64,000 bases of DNA from Plazaster borealis (GCA_021014325.1 CM037467.1:12859273-12923272), one strand, 5' to 3'; numbered from the stretch's first letter, positions 1-13,900 are shown. The notes: generated from the letters alone by a model not told the origin. Made by a program: numbers and translations.

Positions 1-479
1 TCATCCAAACCTGTAGTTTTGTATTTCTGGTGATGCACAGAGTCTGTAAACTTTCTGAATTGTAACATCTTATATCTTCTCCATGTACTTTTAATCTATT
101 TAAATATCAAATTTGAAATGCAATTCGGTTGTTGGACACCAAATTTGTAAATGTTTTTTCTACAAACCGCAAACCACAAACAAACCATGTGAATTTAATA
201 CTAATGAGTATTATAAATTACCCTAGTCCAGTGCCTTATAAAACAGATTGCTATTATTGTTGCTCAATTGGCGTATATTGTTCCACGGTCAATGTGTTCG
301 ACTTACGTCAATCTAATGCAGTCAGGTCTTTAGTCATCCATAAAGCACTATCCAGATTCATCTACTCTCAACGTCATAATTCCCCTGGGAGAAAAGGTCC
401 TCACTGATCTTATCTTCTGGCGCATTAATTTATCTTTTTCACTGTAGTGGATGGTCAGTTAGATTCCATGGCCCTGTAC

Positions 480-850
480 TGCTCGGGTTTCTCCCCATGC
501 ACAAGCTAGCGTATTGGGCCGATACGCGCGATTTGCGTGCCGATATGCGCAAATTTTAGCCGATACACAAACAAATATATATATTTTTTTTTTAAAATAA
601 TAATTCCACACAAAAAACATACAAAATATCAATTAAAAAAACCATATAGAATGCTCCAGATTGCATAGTAGGGCTTTTAAAACCAAGATAAACACCAAGT
701 AGAAAACAGGCATTCCAAAGACCTTGTTTCAATTCAGCATGCTTCGGCTAAAACCAAGACAAACACCAAGTAGAAAACAGGCATTCCAAAGACCTTGTTT
801 CAATTCAGTATGCTTTGGCCAAACATCTACAAATTTGGATCCAAAATGCC
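480..850. repeat. interspersed repeat, family N copy 1, with 70-bp duplication
   Basis: gggtttctccccatgcacaa, the cgatacgcgcgatttgcgtg block and ttggatccaaaatgcccca are shared with 29135-29430. 680-749 is repeated almost exactly at 750-819. Partial copies lie at 19465-19540 and 35026-35233. Confidence 0.78.
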
Positions 851-989
851 CCACGGTTTTGAAAAAAACCTGGGGAAAATCCTTCTGCTTTATCTCACTT
901 TAGCAAGAGTGGAATCAGGTTGGAGAGAAGAAATACAAAAATTCTCTGTTTCCACAAATCCAACATGATATTTATGGTAATATAATTTG

Positions 990-1474
990 AAAAGAGGCTC
1001 CAAGGTCAAATTCAGTTTTGTGATGCACTCATTTTTCAATAGATAGAGTCCTTATGAAAATGGGGAAAATATTACAAGTCTCTAGGTTAAAATGGTGTAA
1101 AATGCAAAGTTTGATACCCTTCAATGTGCAAGTTTTGTCAAACACGAAAAACGTTTGATGACATCACATTTCAAACATATTGTACAGAGAATGTTTAGTT
1201 TATTCCTGAATTTGTTGATATTCAATCAAAACTGTATTGAATTTTACCTTTTTGGCCGGTGCAAAAACTCCTCTTTGAAATGTACAGACCCATTTGTATT
1301 TGATGTCGGAAGACGTCAAATTTGGCTCGGAGAGAGTGTTAAAAAAAAATACATTTTTCACCATTTTAACGCGAGGTTAGAGACTTGTAATTTTTTTCAC
1401 AATTTTCACAATGACTCAATCTATTGGAAAATGAGCGCATCACAAAACTGAATTTGACCTTGGAGCCCCTCTTT
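990..1474. repeat. 485-bp palindromic repeat, family O copy 1
   Basis: It runs aaagaggctccaaggtcaaa to ttgaccttggagcccctctt, with internal symmetric blocks (gatgcactcatttttc). The second copy is at 11571-12073. Confidence 0.8.
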
Positions 1475-1712
1475 AACGACTGTATACTCAGTACTTTACC
1501 GGAGTCCTGTGGAGAAAATCAAATCCACAGGCATACTACTTGGGTGACTCAGTTAAAAGACAGCTTTGCAGATGTTGATGATTGCGATTCCACTTCAAAA
1601 AATATCTTAATTTTGAATTTGAGTAGGCATTGAAGTGTCCTTGAGGAGTGGATGCATATTTCCAGTGTCCAAAACGAGAAAGGGACTGCTCATGAAGATG
1701 CTACCTGGACCA

Positions 1713-1885
1713 AGGTTTTAGCCAGGATTTGATAAGGGGGGTGTCTAAATTTGCTGGAAATTTAAAAACTGGGTGTCCAAATTGTTCACTTACAATACAT
1801 GTGCATGCAAATGACAGGTAAAACAGGGTGTCCAAATTTAAAACAGGGTGTCCAAAAGACACCCAGACACCCCTCTGGCTAACAC
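1713..1885. repeat. 175-bp interspersed repeat, family H copy 1
   Basis: Starts aaggttttagccagg and ends gacacccctctggcta, with gggtgtccaaatt repeated inside. Two other copies lie at 5381-5549 and 8437-8606. All share the orientation and have TIR-like ends (agcca). Confidence 0.82.
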
Positions 1886-1890
1886 AATGA

Positions 1891-2006
1891 ACTGGGCCCA
1901 TTTTCACGGCTCTGCCTGAAGCGGAATTCTGCGCTTGTGGCCCTTAGAACTTTGTGCTGTAAGCGCAGAATTCCGCGTTAAGCAGAGCAATGAAATTGGA
2001 CCCTGG
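1891..2006. mobile_element. short foldback repeat, family F
   Basis: About 115 bases with gcggaattctgcgcttgtgg and its complement, ending atgaaattggaccct. Other copies are at 57930-58038 and 60930-61053. Confidence 0.78.
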
Positions 2007-2121
2007 TCCACATTCCATAAATAACTTGGTCATTCTGTGACCTGTTTTTAGATCCAGCTGCATAAGTAATGAGTGATCGTGTATAAAATTACAGAGATGA
2101 AACTTTTCCAGTTTTTATTTT

Positions 2122-2322
2122 GGGTTGAACAAAGAAAAATTTACAAGAGTGAGTCTTGAACCTGCGACCTCCGAATTGACGTGCCGGCGCTCAACCAACT
2201 GAGCTATCTAGCCCTATGTAAGCAGTCTCTCTATTTTGTAAATATCTTTTTTTCGGGGGTGCCAGTCAGAAGCCATTTAAAATATAACTGCTGCATAGCC
2301 AGGGATCACACCCAAGTTTACA
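2122..2322 (-). mobile_element. tRNA-derived SINE, family I copy 1
   Basis: On the - strand, tagctcagttggttgagcg (A box) and ggttcaagactc (B box) form a tRNA-like head. The acceptor stem does not pair, so this is a SINE rather than a tRNA gene. Other copies are at 13199, 17728, 48301 and 54518. Confidence 0.82.
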
Positions 2323-2329
2323 ATACAGC

Positions 2330-2524
2330 CAGGTCCCAATTTCATAGAGCTGCTTAAGCACAAAAAGTAGCTAAGCACAACAAAATTATGTTTACCAGAA
2401 TAAGGTTACCAGTCAAAATCAATATCACATGCACCATTTCTGACTGGTATCCTGCTAATTTTGGCTAAGCACACAATTTGTGAGCAAAATTGTTGCCTAA
2501 GCAGCTTTATGAAATTGGGCCCTT
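2330..2524. mobile_element. foldback MITE, family E (GGGCCCAATTTCATAGAGCT ends)
   Basis: About 190 bases with ends tcccaatttcatagagctgc and gcagctttatgaaattggg, and a core tggttaccagtca type sequence. Related copies lie at 6064-6249, 10258-10548, 12970-13105, 19984-20100, 20821-21004 and 50738-50934. Confidence 0.83.
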
Positions 2525-3647
2525 GGAAGCGGAAGCAGAAGGATTACGTTAAGAGGATATGACTTTATAATTATTTCAAATATCAAGTAATAAACCTCGA
2601 GTGAAACTGACTCGGTAAATTTTTAAAAGTAACTTTGGGTTGAAAATCTGAAGTGAGAAATCTTTTAATAAAAAATCTGACTTTACAAATTGCTCACCTC
2701 AAAATCTGATTTTGTAATTTGTTGAGAGTGCACCGATCACCAGCTTCTGCTTTGATAAATTTTGTCCAAAGATTGTGTGAGGTTTACAGATGCACTGAAT
2801 TGTACATAAATATTACAACTAGATAGCATCTTTAAGTTATTTATAAGCAAGCGAGGACAATTTTTTGTCGCCTGCTCACGGTACAGAAGATCTTTTCGCA
2901 TGGATGAAACATGAACACAAATCTTCTCTCTCAATTAGTGTACGAAGGTCAAATCAGTGCCTAATAAATAAGTCAGAATATGATTGAGAGTACTGGGGTT
3001 TAATAAATAGGTTATAAAAAGGCATTTAGAAATAAACAGTTCAATTTTTCCATTTACTTTGTTTTTCAATGTGTGTACATTATTTTGCACCCATTATTTA
3101 TGATGTGTAATGCAGGTAAAAGAACCCAGTGCACTTATCGTAAAGAGAAGGGGTTCGCCCTGGTGTTCCTGGTTTGATCGGCAGCATATTGTGCCACAGC
3201 ACCTTGTAAACCATTACATGGTGCTATAAAGGAATAGGTATCATACTTGAAAATTGTAGCTCAGCATACCTTGCAGGAAAAAAATACTGAGCGCTTTGAT
3301 ACGCCTATCGGGTGTGATAACGTTTATATAAGAACTCAGTATTATTACTTTAAAAAAAATTATTGCCAAGAACTTTCACGCTTTTTCCTCTGATGCCATA
3401 TAAATCATTATCTTTCCTGACAAATTTTCCATAAAATTATCGCATTCAATAAAACAAAATTTAACAATGTACTTTCTAGGAAAACGTCAAGATTCACACA
3501 CCGAGTTCCTTTTTAGATTTCTACTCTGTTTTTTGCTTTTTTCGATTTTGATTGGTCCGCCTTGCTATTTTTTACTGCTTTCTCCTTAGGGCATGTCTAA
3601 GAGGGAAATTAATTTCTCTTTTGCGGAAGCGTTTTGAAGGGCAAGGG

Positions 3648-3875
3648 GGCAATTAACTGTAATTTTGACCGCATGAGGGTGCTTTCAGCGTCAAATTTCC
3701 TTATATCACAATTACACTTTTATCTTGACTGCCTGAAGGTTGTTTTCTTGTATCAGTGTCCAAATAAGTAAATAAATAAATAATAAAAGTGATACAAAAA
3801 AGGGGTTAATTTTACCTTTTTCGCATCACGCTAATTTGGTCCACACAAAACACGCCCTCACGCGGTCAAACAAAC
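3648..3875. repeat. interspersed repeat, family P copy 1
   Basis: It shares tcgcatcacg..atttggtccaca, ccctcacgcggtcaaa and the cctgaaggttgttttcttgta region with the inverted copy at 21185-21400. Confidence 0.6.
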
Positions 3876-4186
3876 TGCGGATTGCCTGCCTCCGTGAAGT
3901 ATCGGGTCTGATTGGTTGTTGTACAACTGAGCATCACCACGTTTCCTGAGGACTTAAATTATTACTTTTAAGGAAAAAGGCTATAAAAACTTTTAATTTC
4001 TGAATGTCCAATTAGTTTTTGTAAATTTAATTTACAGCCTGATGCTGTGGCAAGTGAATGTTGGTTTGGGAGCCCTGAGGGAAATTACTGGGACTATGAT
4101 TTCAGAGATGGAGAGAAGATACGCTTCTTTTTACCCAAGGGCTCTTGTCCTTACATTATAAATGTTCTGATTAATCAACTTATGGC

Positions 4187-4566
4187 TTAAAGGCACTGAA
4201 CACATTTGGAAATTGTCAAAGACCAGTGTTCTCACTTGGTGTATCCCAACATATGCATAAAATAACAAGCCTGTGAAAATTTGGGCTCAATTGGTCATCG
4301 AAGTTGCAAGAAAATTATGAAAGAAAAAACATCCTTGTTGTACAAATTTGTGTGCTTTCAAATAGGAATAAAAACTTCTTGCAAGAAGTTTTTATTATTT
4401 TAGTGAGAAATTACCTCTTTCTCAAAAACTACATGTACTTTACTTCAGAGGGAGTCGTTTCCTACAATGTTTTATACAATCAACAGCTCTCCGTTGCTTG
4501 TTACCAAGTAAGTTTCTATGCTAATATTTGTTTTGAGTCATTACCAAACGTGTACGATACCTTTAA
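4187..4566. mobile_element. TTAA-flanked palindromic MITE, family A copy 1
   Basis: About 375 bases with ends TTAAAGGCACTG...CGTTTGGTAATT type and the inverse, and a central aacttcttgcaagaagtttt palindrome. TTAA at both ends suggests piggyBac-type target duplication; no transposase is present. Copies 2-5 are listed below. Confidence 0.85.
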
Positions 4567-4835
4567 GACATTTCAAACAGATTGGAAAGTGGAATTCAAA
4601 ATAATTATTATTAGTAAATTTTGATAAGAAATATCTTGAGAAATTTTCCAGCTGTCTTTTCTCCAATTCCTCAAACAAGATTTTTTTCTGGACACTATTT
4701 TTGTTTTCCTTTAAAGAAAATAAATTTTGGTACGAAATATCTTGAGAAATTTTCCAGCTGTCTTTCTTCCGATTCCTCACACAAGATTCGTCTGTTTTCC
4801 CTCCTCCCCTTCCACCCCCCTCTTCCCCCTTGCAG

Positions 4836-4978
4836 GCCATCAGAGCGTACAGGTGAAGACCTGGACATCATCTACTCACGCCTCAAAGATGTCAAAGCCT
4901 TTGAGAAGCTGCATCCTCTCCTCCTGCAGCAGATCTGTTGCTATAGTTACTACGAAGATCTGGAGAAAGGGATCACGC
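4836..4978 (+). CDS. RAPGEF4: EPAC2-like exon 1 of window: start of CNB-A
   Basis: It follows a pyrimidine-rich acceptor (ccccttgcag) and ends at a strong donor (gtgagt). It gives residues 1-47 plus one base of codon 48. The sequence [20 protein letters not shown] leads into the helical start of the first cyclic-nucleotide domain and ends LEKGIT. The first base completes an AGR arginine codon, so at least one more coding exon lies upstream. Vertebrate EPAC2 has about 21 residues before this point. Confidence 0.95.
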
Positions 4979-7900
4979 GTGAGTAAAGACCTGACCTCTA
5001 CATCTAATTGTCCGATGCTCTAATATCATTTCTCCGTTGTAGAACTGTATTTGGCTGTTCACCTTGTCACATTTTATTGTTCTTTGTTTATCCAACCCGA
5101 CATACATAAAATACATACAGGCATATTTGTATAGCGCCCCACAAAGATCCGAGTGATTTACAAAGCTTGGGCTACAAAAATAAAAGATGCAAACAAATAA
5201 TGCGTTGATACAGATAGAAAATTATACAACAATATGGCACGATTACACAAATAAATGGGTTTTGAGTCTATTTTTGAAAAGCTGGAGTGTGTTGGCTTTC
5301 CAGATGTTACGGGGGAAGGGAATTCCAGAGCTGGGGGCATCAGAAGCTTGACAGGCATGATCTCCCTAATACTCTATGGCAAGGTTTTAGCCAGGATTTG
5401 GTAAAAGGGTGTCCAAATTTGCATGAAGATTAAAAACTGGGTGTTCAAATTGTTCACTTACAATACATTTACATGTAAATGACAGATAAAACAGGGTGTC
5501 CAAATTTAAAACAGGGTGTCCAAAAGACGCCCAGACACCCCTGTGGCTACTTCTATGCTCTATGGTGTAAACACGGCAAAGTAAAAATGGCCGCAGTGTG
5601 TTCATATAGTGGTCTCACAACTGAGTGTAGTTGTTCTCCGGGTTCCATTTCTTGGAGTTGGTCTCACATCGTTAATCCGAAGAAAAAGATGAAATGTATT
5701 GACCTAGAATTTGACAAATATTCCGTACCACCTTCGGCAGTGTCGTTAAGTGATGAATTAAATTCACCAGGTTTTCCGTCTTGCTTGTTAATGCACTATT
5801 TTAGTACCAGCAAAATGTCATTGCACTTTATTTAGTGTCTAAGAGCCAAGGATAAAGTAGAAATCAATACTGACTGAGATATTTTTCTGCACTAACAATA
5901 GAATATTTAAATGAACACGGGTTTGCCCTGTAACTTTTTCAGTGATTAGCCAGCGGGACCAGTCAGCGTGTCATTTCACTAGTCCATCCAGAGTTTTCAC
6001 TGGTCCATATTTCGTACCCTGGACTAGCCAGCCGGACTGCTTTAGAGAATTCTGACTGGTCCTCAGGGCCCAATTTTATAGAGCTGCTTAAGCATAACAA
6101 GTAGCTCAGCACAACAAAATTATGCTTACCAGAATAAGGTTACCAGCCAAACTATCATTCCACATGTACAATCTGTGACTGGTATCCTGCTCATTTCTGA
6201 TTAGCAGACAATTGTTTTCTGCTTAAGCAGCTCTATGAAATAGGGCCCAGGTGTTTTAACCAGCATTTGTCCAGTAGACCACAGCTCTTTTTTTTTGTAT
6301 CTGCTAAGCGAAAATTGGCACAGTACCAGTCACCGGTAAAGTAGCCTGGCATGGTATTTGGGCTGGGAACCCATTTCTGTGAAGAATGAGTTTTCTTTGC
6401 TTAGCTGGTTCTTTTAAACTCGACCCTGATTTCCAGGAGGTTTGCGGGAACATCTTCCCTTTCTAATTAGAGTCAATGTAGAAATGAGCCAACAAGGCCG
6501 ACTAAGCTCCTTGCAAGAATATAGGGCTCTGCACTTTAACGACGCAAGAAATTCATTCATCGTTTTGTAGCCAGGTGCTTAAAGGTAGAGTCATAGATTG
6601 GTAAATACTCCAAAAATTAATGACCATAAAAACTTTCTTGGTGAGAAGCACTGCAGCTGTTGATAGTATAAACAATTTTAAGAAAAGATTCCCTTCAAAG
6701 TAATATGGTTTGGATAAATTTTCACCCCAAAACAGTTGAATCTGAGAAACGATTCATTTCTCAGATTTGTGAGGGATGGTGTTCGTTCACGAATGCTGCA
6801 GTCAGAGATGCGGTTGGTACCTGCTGTCTGTTTTCTCAGCAAGTAGACACAGTCACACTGTATTCAGCTGAAACTTTTACATTCACGTGTGACTTTTATT
6901 GTATCTTTCCTTGTAATTTTGCCTGTAAATCAGCATTACGTTGACAAAAACCAATAGGCCTATATGACCCTACCTTTAAAGGCACTGTACACGTTTGGTA
7001 ATTACTCAAAATATATATTAGCATAAAAACTGACTTGGTAACGAGCAACAGAGAGCTGTTGATAGTATAAAACATTGTGAGAAACGACTCCCTCTGAAGT
7101 AACGTAGTTTTTGAGAAAGAGGTAATTTCTCACTAAAATAATAAAAACTTCTTGCAAGAAGTTTTTATTCCTATCTGAAAGCACACAAATTTGTACAACG
7201 AGGGTGTTTTTTCTTTCATCATTTTCTTGCAACTTTGATGACCAATTGAGCCCAAATTTTCACAGGCTTGTTATTTTATGCATATGTTGGGATACACCAA
7301 GTGAGAACACTGGTGTTTGACAATTACCAAACGTGTACAATACCTTTAAGCCACAGATTGCTCATTAGCGAATTGGGTTGCTTGATCTGTCAGGTGCATC
7401 TGGCAAGTTTGTTGTTAACGATAAGGTCGTTAATTATTTTTTCTAATGTTGGTTGGTTAGCAGCCAACCATATCGGGTTCACTTCGTTCCAGGATAGCAA
7501 AGACCTCGTCACTGGTGTCCTGTCATATATTTTCTCCCATTCAAATCACAAAAAATACGCAAAGAATACAAACAAATAAGAAAAGAAGAAGAACCACGTT
7601 ATCTCGACCATCTGCTGTTAAAAAGGTTAATTGCACTAGGTAAAAAGGAATGATCCTTAAATCTGTTGGTCTTGGACCGCTGCCTGAGTGATTCTGAGTA
7701 ATTTGAGGGTCAAGAGGGTGGGTTGGATCACTATGAATCTTACTGAACTGAGCCATTATGTAATCTTCCATAATTTATTGCATGCTCTTTTAGTGTCTGC
7801 TCGAATAATCCTGCTAGCCTGTTTGGTGATGCACTGGTGGTTTTTTTGATTGCTTTAATTTAAATCAGCATTGGTTTTAAAAAAATGTTTTGATCTTCAA

Positions 7901-10900
7901 ATGCTATTTCTGTGACAGTATGTTGGAGGGAAATGTTTCTCTGGAGGATTGGTACTTTATTTGGGGCTGTTCAGAAAAATCAATTTTTAATAATTTATAT
8001 CTCTTTTCGAAATTGTGGGCGGGTGCGTCAAATTGAATTAGCTGATATTATCAAATTGAGTTTACAATTAAACCAAGAGATAGAGACAAATTTTTAAGGG
8101 GGAAAAATACCAAGCATTCTTTTCAAGATTGTTTGTGTTTGTGCTGTCTTATTATTTGTCGACCTTGTTTCGATAGCTGACCTCCGAGCCTGGGGCAAGA
8201 TGGCAACAACTTTCTTAACTTCAAAGTTCCATGCTGGAAGCCAGGAAATCCATTGGGAAAACTCCTGAGCTTGGAGAGCATTGATCTAAAAGATCTGTTT
8301 CATTTTAGGCATTACTTTGTTCTTCAAGTGTAGATGTATTAAATAGTCTGTCAATAAACAATCAAAATTTGGGATGGGTGGGTCAAAACAAATTTGAAAA
8401 AAAATCACAATTTTTAAACATTGATTACTCTGAATCAAGGTTTTAGCCAGGGTTTGGTGAAAGGGTGTCCAAATTTGCTGGAAATTAAAAAACTGGGTGT
8501 CCAAATTGTTCACTTACAATAAATTTACATGTAAATGACAGATAAAACAGGGTGTCCAAATTTAAAACAGGGTGTCCAAAAGACACCCAGACACCCCTCT
8601 GGCTAACACTATGCTCTGAATGGCCTTTTATATGATCTTTAAAATCATTGAGCTTTCATATTGATTAAAATCAGTTGTTATTCGATAACTACAAATTCTG
8701 TGAATTTTCTTGAAAATACATTGTATGAAGGCGCCTTCTTACAGGGAATTTTTTTTCTGCTTTTAATACAAACTTTGAAGCAAGCTTTATGTTAGATGAG
8801 TAGCCTCGGCTAAATTGACAGTTCATTATGGGATGGATTTCCCCAGGGAGTAGAGATTGGATTTTTTTGTAATGATTAATACTGGCATGATGTCTATAGG
8901 GGTTATAATACAAAATCTGGTGGCAAAACGCTGTGACGCTTATCACAACGAATTTACGCTCAATCACGTTTCAGGATTTTGTGAAAAATTTCCAACTGAT
9001 CCCAACAGATTCTGCTAATTGGTTTTGATACCGGAAAAGTTATGCATGCCATCCGAGCATTTATTTTAAAAGAAATTGATGGAATACTTTCAAGGGAAAT
9101 GTCAAACGTGATCATAGAAATTATTATGGCATCAATTGTGAAGATGTGATAGGCCTATTTGATCGTAGAGTGAATATTTAATGTTTAAACTTTTGAGGGT
9201 ATTATCGTGTGGTGATGTGCATCTCCACCTGAATTTTTTATGGTAAAGGTAGTGTCATACTTTGGAGATGACCCCGAAAATAAATTGTGTAATTTTTACC
9301 TGAAAGCTTACTTGTTATAAAGGTGGTAATGGTTGTAAGCATCCTGCGAAACTATTTCGTCTGAAGTGCCCCCGTTGATTAGAAATCAATAAAAGTATGT
9401 AAACAAAATTTGAATCTTCAAAGGTCGCCTGCAGGCGACTTTTGGAAATTTTCATGGTGTTCGTTCGAATGCTGCCCTCAATACGTCCAGAGATGCGGTT
9501 AGTTCCTACTGTTCCTAATGTCGTTGGATTCAACATTCTTGATGAAAATACCGTGACAGTTTTTTTGCTGTTTTCGCTATAAATAGGCACTGTATTCAAC
9601 TGAAACTTTCACAGGTGACTTTTATGATGTCTTTCTAGGTAATATTGCCTCTAAATCAGCATTACGTTTTAATATCAATTTATGTTATCTTCAAGAAAGT
9701 TCTGATTTGCGTTCTGATTTCAGTTGACTTGTAAATAAGCAAACACCATTATTTAAAAAGCAACATTTTTATGGTGCTGTTTAACCCCCCAAATGCACCT
9801 CAAACGATGACACTATTATCCAGCATATTAATTAAGTGCATTAAATTCTAGATCCTTACATGTCATGATCGTTTCCAGCAGACCGGAAAGTATCCGACCA
9901 ACAGACCGTGACTTACTCTGACATGATATGTTACGCTCCACGCTTGTCAGTGAGGTCTGTCCAACTGAACGCACGGAGTGAACGAGCAGTTAGAATCAAA
10001 AAGCTGAGCGCGGCTGATGGGTGCAGTGACATAAGAACAGACGTTGTCAAAATAATGCAGCTTTGGTTCATGTGGCACTCCCAGAAAATATCTTTGGATG
10101 GGGTCGGGGGAAAGGTTGTCCAAAGGGGAGTTAAATGGAAAAAAACCTAATACTTAGAACAGCAGGTTTTCAGGGTGTGGCCAATATCCACCAACCCCTT
10201 CAATTAAAAACTCATTTTGGTAAAAATTTCCCTTCCTTTTTAAATGTTTATCCCTACCTTAATTCTGGTTAGCAAAATTGCTTTGTGCTGAGCTACTATT
10301 TGTGGCTCTATGAAATAGGGACCAGGGCCCTACATATATGTAGGCCCTGGTGGTCCCTATTTCATAAAGCATGTAAATAAGCACAAAAGCTTGCTAAGTA
10401 CAGAAAACTGTTGCTTAAAAAAAATAGGTTACCAGCCAAAATACCATATAGTTACCATAGCTGTGACTGTACCCTACTCATTTTCTGCTTAGCAAAGAAC
10501 GTTGCTGAGCAGAATTTTCTGCTAAGCAGCTTTATGAAATTTGGCCCTGCTCTGTTGGGGACTGTTAAGATCCCTGTGGCCTGATTGTGCTTTCTTATAT
10601 AAAAATCATACAACCAAAAAAAGAGTCTGAGAGCCAAAATGGTTTCTTTCTCCTGTAGAGTAAATCCTCGCAGTTGCACACCCAGGATCTCACAGCCATC
10701 TTGTCCTCCTTTCAATTAAAATCATTCCAACTGTAAATCTTCTTTCTTGAGTTGTTCTTACGGCAACTCTCAGGTTGAAAATGAAAATGAACATCTGTAA
10801 GCGTATTCCCAGCTGTCAATGAGCACTTCTCAGTTTGCTGTAAAGCCAACTGAAACCAAGAACTCGGATGAACCCAATTCAATCCCAGCTTATGTCTTGA

Positions 10901-13900
10901 CCCGACGAAAGACCGGTGTATGGTCGGTCGCACGATGATGATAAACGTCGAACACTGATAATAGCAAGCGTCTTCAGCGGCTAGACAACTGATGCCCCAG
11001 CCATACATAAACTCAGAGCTGCCAACATTTGCATCTTGTAATTAGGGAGATTTTGTACAACAATCAGGGAGATATTTAGAATTACATTCAACATTTGAAT
11101 TTGAATTTTGAATTTTATTAAAAATTGACACACTTCGTGACCCGAAGGTCAAATTACAGAGTCATTACAATAGTTAAAAATAGATATGGCATAAAATATA
11201 TATTTTTAAAAACACCTAATTACCAAAAATAAATTTTATAAGAAAAGCAGATTGCACCCTCGCCTATAAATGTATAAACGTATAAATAAAACATAAGAGG
11301 CAAAAACAATTCCCTAATCAGGGAGATTTTCAAATCTGCTGATCAGAACATGGAAAGATTGGTTTATTTTCAGGGAGCTTTCTGCAGAATCAGGGAGAGT
11401 TAGCAGCTCTGTAATTTTTTTTTTATATTTTTTTTTTACAAGTTTCAGCCGCGTTCTCATCGCGCGACTGACTATAAACTAGCTTTTAGTCTCAGTCTTT
11501 ACCCTGTCTGTGTTTTTCTTTGTACATGTAACCCTGGACGTTTCATCACCATCTCTTCTGCACATATATCTTAAAGAGGGGCTCCAAGGTCAAATTAAGT
11601 TTTGTGATGCACTTATTTTTCACTAGATAGAGTCCTCATGAAAGTGGGGGGAAATTGCAAATTTCCAACCTCACATCAAATAATGTGAATGTCATTTTTT
11701 GTATGCTCTGTTAGAGTGAAATTTTAAACATGACGTCACTGGACATGAAATTAAGTAGGTCTGTACATTACACAAAGAGGAACTTTTTGCACCAGTCAAA
11801 AGGTCAAATTCAATGCCATTTTGATTTAATATCATCAAAATCCAGGAATGAACTGAAAATTCTCTGAACAAAAATGTACAGACCATATATTTAAAATACG
11901 ACGTCATTGAACATTATGTTGACAAAAATTGCTCTTGAAGTATCAAACACTGTGGCATTTTACATTATTTTAATGTGAGGTTAGAGCCATATACATGTAA
12001 TTTATTTTTCCATTTTCATATATTAAAATGAGTGGATCACAAAACTAAATGTTATCTTGGATCCACTCTTTAAAGCTACAGGCTACAGGCTACAGTAATA
12101 GTTCCTTTTATACAGATTCCCCGGTTTTATCACCAGAAATAGATATAAAGAAGAAAAAAACATAACAACTGCAAATCACTTTCAAATTCCCCTTCCTCCC
12201 TCCCCACATTTTCCCCTCGGGCCTTCACACTTGTATCAGCGCTTAAGTAAATTTGGTTTAAACCTGTACATAACCAATCCAATCACCGATTGCCTGCGCT
12301 AGGTATACAAGTGACAACCCTCGGATTTCGCAGTTGAGTAGTCGTGATCACCTTTTGGGATCACAGTATTGGATTAGGTATGTTGGATTTCTTTCCGGTA
12401 CAAATCGGAAAGTATATACGCAGTGAAGGGCAGAGTTATTTTAAAGGGTCTGTATACGTTTGGTAATGATTCTGAAAATTAATGGCAATAAATACTTACT
12501 TGGTGAGAACATATAGCAAGACAGCGGCTTTGGATATAATGCATTTTGAGAAACTTTTCACGATGCAGTACTGCGGTTATGGAAGAGATATCACTTTTAT
12601 CCCTCAAAAATGTCAATCTGAGAAGCGTTACTGACGGTAAGGTTTCTCAGATTGTGTATTCCAATTGCAGATTATTCTTCCTGTGTGGACATAACCGCTC
12701 CAGATTTTCGGCAATATCTCAAAAATGCTATACCACTTTTTGAAATGAAATTTTCACAGGTTAGTTTTATGGCATACATCTACAACTATATAGGATTGAA
12801 ACAAACAGTGAGTTCCAATTACCAAACGTATACAATCCCTTTAAAGGAGAAAATTTCTAAACTCTCAAGAGCAATTAAAGTGAATGATAAACAGCTTCCT
12901 AGGGAGACAAATTATACCCCTTTCATCCCCCACAAATGAGGCTATTATTCTTAATTTTGGAATCGGTACAGGACCCATTTTTATAGAGCTACTTAACCAC
13001 AAGAAACCAAAACGTGTAACCACTATGCTTAATACCAGAAGCGGGTTACCAGCCAAACTACCTTTCACTATGTACCATTGTGATTGGTTTCCTGCTAATT
13101 TTTGAATTTTTTTAATCTATTTCTTTCTATTTGAAATGAAAAGTCGCATCCCCTTAAGTTGATCTCTCTGCTGCAGCTTCCCGGGTTGTATCGTAAACTT
13201 GGGTGTTATCCCTGGCTACACAGCAGTTACAGGTTGAATGGCTTCTGACTGGCACCCCCTGAACAAAGATATTGACAAAATAGGGAGACCGCCAACATAA
13301 GGGCCAGAGGTCACAGGTTCAAATCCCGCTCCAGTCAATATTTCTTTGTTCAACCCAAATCTACAAATTTTTGCTCTGCAGAAATTTGTTTTAAAAAAAA
13401 TTCTGCTTAAAAGCAGAATAGTTAAAAATAGATATGGCATAAAATATATATATAAGTTTGTTTAAAAAAGAATTCTGCTTAAAAGCAACTCTATGAAAAA
13501 CAAGAATGGTGTGTTAACAAACACAAATGCCCCGCTGAGATTACGTCATTCTTGAGTTATCGCTTAGACAACTTTTCTTTTGTTTTAGCCATAATGACCT
13601 TGAAATTTGTTGTAGGGGGTCCAAAAACAATAGGCTTCTGGAGGATCTCGAGACCAATCCACACAACAAGTTTGAAGTTGATATGCCAAGGTTTTCTTGA
13701 GTTATCACTCGGACAACATTTCTTTTGTTTTAGCCATAATGACCTTGACATTTTTTGTATGGGATCCAAAAACAATAGGCTTCTGTGGGATCCCATAACC
13801 AATCCACACACCAAGTTTGGACTTGGAGATGATATGGCAAGTCCTTCTTGAGTAATCGCTCGGACAATAATTGCACACACACGCACACTCAACAAACGCG

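Larger units (their letters stand above)
1..4835 (+). other. sequence upstream of the first visible exon (intron or 5' flank)
   Basis: I see no supportable coding exon here. Recognisable content is interspersed repeats, each listed separately: a 500-850 repeat with an internal 70-bp duplication, a foldback of about 485 bp at 990-1474, short repeats at 1711-2006, a tRNA-derived SINE at 2122-2322, a foldback at 2330-2524, a repeat at 3648-3875 and a TTAA element at 4187-4566. The stretch 2530-3600 shows nothing I can name. Confidence 0.6.

Noticed and set aside
3860..3905. Possible upstream coding exon (frame reads RIACLRE, like IACLDKR of vertebrate EPAC2)
   Set aside because: The donor (gtatcg) is weak, the phase does not fit exon 1, and the stretch adjoins an interspersed repeat with an inverted copy at 21185-21400.
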